Of a stretch of 64,000 bases of DNA, positions 61,723-64,000 are shown one piece after another (position 1 is the first letter of the stretch; each line of letters opens with the position of its first letter). Made by a program: the position numbers and the translations under genes. Source of the DNA: Microbacterium aoyamense (GTDB lineage: Bacteria > Actinomycetota > Actinomycetes > Actinomycetales > Microbacteriaceae); the NCBI RefSeq assembly GCF_023155855.1, contig NZ_JAKNUT010000002.1:186001-250000 (forward strand), in the 5' to 3' direction. The notes under the pieces are model-generated. The model was not told where the DNA came from. It saw only the letters and a program-made list of their open reading frames with translations, and ran no database searches.

Positions 61723-62087
61723 CGATCCCGCAGTCGGTCGATGTCTCGGCGCTCGCGCTTGGTCGGGCGTCCGGCACCGCGGTCACGGACGGGAACGAAT
61801 GCCGTGAGCTCGCGCGGAGGCGGTGGGGGAGTGCGATCGTCGACGGATGCTTCGACCACCGCGGCGCCGACGCGCTTCGTGATCGTCTGCTTCACGACGA
61901 GGTGACGATCGAAGCCCGAGATGCGGACCCGCACCTCGTCGCCGGGGCGCACGGGTTGTGCCGCCTTCGCCCGTTCGCCGTTCACGCGTACATGCCCCGC
62001 ACGGCACGCGGCCGTCGCGAGCGAGCGCGTCTTGTAGATCCGCACGGCCCAGAGCCACGCGTCGACCCGGGCCGAGGCATCCGTCAT
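61713..62087 (-). CDS. S4-domain RNA-binding protein (Hsp15-like)
   Basis: A 124-residue protein with an S4 domain (ARVDAWLWAVRIYKTRSLATAACRAGHVRVNG, about 5-37) and a basic C-terminus rich in Arg/Pro. Resembles HslR/Hsp15, which handles stalled 50S-nascent-chain complexes. ATG 62087 overlaps the stop of the upstream lysoplasmalogenase-like gene. Confidence 0.88.
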   Translation of the reverse strand: MTDASARVDAWLWAVRIYKTRSLATAACRAGHVRVNGERAKAAQPVRPGDEVRVRISGFDRHLVVKQTITKRVGAAVVEASVDDRTPPPPPRELTAFVPVRDRGAGRPTKRERRDIDRLRDRQS

Positions 62088-62758
62088 GTCGTCACCGCCG
62101 CCTGCGTTCGCGCGTCGGCGCGCAGCGACACGACGGCGCCCGCCGCGATGAGTCCCTGGCCGAGCGTGTAGGTGAGCATGACCAGCGGGCTCGTCCAGTC
62201 GGGCATCGCATCGGGCACGAAGAGCCGGAACGCGAGCACGGAGTCCGAGATCAGGAAGAAGACACCGCCCCACAGGACGACGGGACGACAGCGGGATGCC
62301 GCGACCGCCGTACCACCGAGCACGAACCCGTAGAGCGCGACCGGCACGAGGAGTGCCCCGATGCTCGGCCACAGCACGGCGAGGAGCACGCCCCACCAGA
62401 CGGTGAAGACGAGGGACCATGCAGGCACCGGGCGCACCGCGAGCACGCGCCAGAAGAGCAGGATGTAGCAGACGTGCGCGAGCCCGAAGCACAGGAGCAT
62501 CATCGGCACCTCGGGCGCGAAGGGGAAGAACGTGCCGGCTCCGTCGCCGAGCCACGACAGTGCGATCGCGGCGACGAGGAGGGTCGTCGCGGCCGTCCAG
62601 CGCGTGCCGCGTATGCCCCAGACGACGGCGAATGCGAGGAGTGGCATGAGCGCGAACTTGGTCGGACCCGCGATGGCATCCGACCCCACCGCGAGCGCGC
62701 CGACGTGCACGATCGACACCGCGATGTAGGGGATGAACCCGATGACGAGCCGTGGCAT
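62084..62758 (-). CDS. YhhN/TMEM86 family lysoplasmalogenase-like membrane protein
   Basis: A 224-residue protein with about seven to eight membrane segments and the family patterns LSWLGDGAGTFFPF and FFLISDSVLAF (paired Asp residues in membrane). Family members hydrolyse lysoplasmalogens, but bacterial substrates are uncertain. ATG 62758 follows GGAGG; an ATG at 62806 lies in the divergent promoter. Transcribed away from ltrA. Confidence 0.85.
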   Translation of the reverse strand: MPRLVIGFIPYIAVSIVHVGALAVGSDAIAGPTKFALMPLLAFAVVWGIRGTRWTAATTLLVAAIALSWLGDGAGTFFPFAPEVPMMLLCFGLAHVCYILLFWRVLAVRPVPAWSLVFTVWWGVLLAVLWPSIGALLVPVALYGFVLGGTAVAASRCRPVVLWGGVFFLISDSVLAFRLFVPDAMPDWTSPLVMLTYTLGQGLIAAGAVVSLRADARTQAAVTT

Positions 62759-62783
62759 GATCCTCCGAGGTCGCGTGCGGCGA

Positions 62784-62789
62784 CATAAT
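62784..62789 (+). promoter_or_regulatory. -10 box of the LtrA gene
   Basis: CATAAT, one base from TATAAT, six bases before ATG 62796; another leaderless start. Confidence 0.55.
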
Positions 62790-62795
62790 CGTCGC

Positions 62796-63977
62796 ATGCC
62801 CGACACGCTCTCCCGACTCGGCCTGCGCCGGATGACCGCTCGCGATGCCGATCAGCACCACCGCGTCGCAAGTCCACTCGAACTCCTCTTCGACCTCGTC
62901 TTCGTCGTGGCCGTCTCGCAGGCGTCGCAGAACCTGCACCACCTCATCAGCGAGGATCACACGGGCCAGGGCGTGCTCGCCTACCTCATGGTGTTCTTCG
63001 CCGTGTGGTGGGTGTGGATGAACTTCACGTGGTTCGCCTCGGCGTTCGACACCGACGACTGGCTGTATCGCGTGCTGACGATCGCGCAGATGGGCGGGGT
63101 TCTCGTCCTCGCCGCCGGCGTGCACGCCGCGATGGTCGACTTCGACTTCGTCGTCGTGACGTGGGGGTACGTCATCATGCGATTGGCGATGGTGGCGCAG
63201 TGGCTGCGGGCCGCGGCATCCGATCCGGCGTCCCGCCGAACAGCGCTGCGGTTCGCCGTCGGGATCGCGATCGTGCAGGTGCTGTGGGTCGCTCGGCTGT
63301 ATCTTCTGGACGGCGCGCTGGAGTTCTGGAGCTTCTTCGTGCTCGTCGCCCTCGAGCTGCTCGTGCCCGTGTGGGGAGAGTCTGCGGGGCGGACGACGTG
63401 GAATCCGCATCACATCGCGGAGCGGTTCGGCCTCTTCACGCTGCTTCTTCTGGGCGAGAGCCTGCTGGCGTCGGCGAACGCCCTGTTCGACGCTCTCGGA
63501 GAGGGCGAGCACGTCGGCGAGCTCATCGGGCTCGGGGTGTCGGGGCTCGTGATCACAGCGGGCATCTGGTGGGTGTACTTCGCCCGCGAGCAGCACGGCA
63601 GGCTGCGGGGGATGACGGCGGGCTTCCGATTCGGATACCTGCACTACGTCATCTTCGCGGCGGTCGGCGCCGTCTCCGCCGGCGTCGAGGTCGAGATCGA
63701 CGAGATCACCGGGCATGCACACGTCTCCGAGGTCATCGCCGGGCTGTCGCTGACACTGCCGGTCGCGATCGTCGTGCTCAGCTCGTGGATCATCCTGCTG
63801 CGGACGAAGATCGCGCCGTGGGCATCCGCGCTCGTGGTTCTCGGTGCGGTGCTGATCGCACTCGCGGGCCTGCTTCCCGAGGGGGAGTACGCGGCCACGG
63901 CCGTGCTGCTCGCTGCGGTCGTGATCGTGATCGAGGTGGATGCCGTGCGTCGCGCGCGCTCGGTCAGTCCAGTCTGA
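62796..63977 (+). CDS. Low-temperature requirement protein A (LtrA) family
   Basis: A 393-residue membrane protein with about ten hydrophobic segments. The start VASPLELLFDLVFVVAVSQ and the HHIAERFGLFTLLLLGESLL block are the LtrA signature. LtrA was found through a cold-growth defect in Listeria; the biochemical role is unknown. ATG chosen by the -10 position. The window ends 23 bases later with nothing recognisable. Confidence 0.9.
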   Translation: MPDTLSRLGLRRMTARDADQHHRVASPLELLFDLVFVVAVSQASQNLHHLISEDHTGQGVLAYLMVFFAVWWVWMNFTWFASAFDTDDWLYRVLTIAQMGGVLVLAAGVHAAMVDFDFVVVTWGYVIMRLAMVAQWLRAAASDPASRRTALRFAVGIAIVQVLWVARLYLLDGALEFWSFFVLVALELLVPVWGESAGRTTWNPHHIAERFGLFTLLLLGESLLASANALFDALGEGEHVGELIGLGVSGLVITAGIWWVYFAREQHGRLRGMTAGFRFGYLHYVIFAAVGAVSAGVEVEIDEITGHAHVSEVIAGLSLTLPVAIVVLSSWIILLRTKIAPWASALVVLGAVLIALAGLLPEGEYAATAVLLAAVVIVIEVDAVRRARSVSPV

Positions 63978-64000
63978 TCGCGACGATCGGTCGATCGGGT

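Overview
The window is a high-GC actinobacterial chromosome segment. The 16S rRNA sequence, the absence of tRNAs between 16S and 23S, the recurring GGATGCC/GGCATCC heptamer and the gene content fit Microbacteriaceae, most likely Microbacterium; this is inference from recognition, not a database search. Almost everything is core chromosome. From memory, gene order broadly follows the Mycobacterium tuberculosis Rv1600-Rv1713 region (his, infC-rpmI-rplT, pheST, arg, tyrS, TPR-HAD-tlyA-nadK-recN-pyrG, xerD-parA-scpAB-rluB-cmk-der), with local insertions.

Layout. 1-2835: end of an unknown gene, a membrane protein, lexA, and a divergent LysM cell-division-inhibitor-like gene behind an SOS-box-like site. 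2898-6806: hisC-hisB-hisH-hisA (PriA type) and an SseB-domain gene. 6803-9637: a DUF1844 gene divergent from infC-rpmI-rplT, then a TrmH-family methyltransferase; infC has an ATC start and a leader that can hide its ribosome binding site. 9725-13194: glutamate-type ABC importer. 13246-16793: pheS-pheT. 16894-19188: a RecF-like ATPase and an NAD-dependent epimerase, the latter bracketed by two inverted-repeat elements. 19284-22406: a reverse-strand operon of membrane proteins, a winged-helix regulator and an ABC exporter, with an operator-like repeat at its start. 22488-28922: an Arg-rich mini-ORF, then argC-J-B-D-F and an acyltransferase-like membrane protein. 28928-30551: tandem 74-bp repeats, a nuclease-like gene and one diverged repeat copy. 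30695-36022: argH, a SatD-family gene with a two-palindrome promoter, a membrane protein, a VOC protein, tyrS and a DUF4184 gene.

36023-42032 is a complete rRNA operon (tandem promoters, 16S, 23S, 5S, processing stems, terminator). 42082-60776 is a dense forward run of TPR protein, HAD phosphatase, 52-aa protein, tlyA, nadK, recN, DUF2207 protein, pyrG, Nudix, xerD, parA, scpA, scpB, rluB, tyrA, cmk and der, many overlapping by 1-4 bases. 60826-63977 holds a Nudix-NYN fusion, an S4 protein, a lysoplasmalogenase-like protein and LtrA.

Themes. Many genes have a TANNNT-like -10 box only 6-8 bases before the start codon, implying leaderless mRNAs, and this fixes several starts. The most unusual regulatory candidates are the infC leader, the Arg-rich peptide before argC and the satD operators. 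No CRISPR array, prophage, insertion sequence or tRNA gene was recognised.
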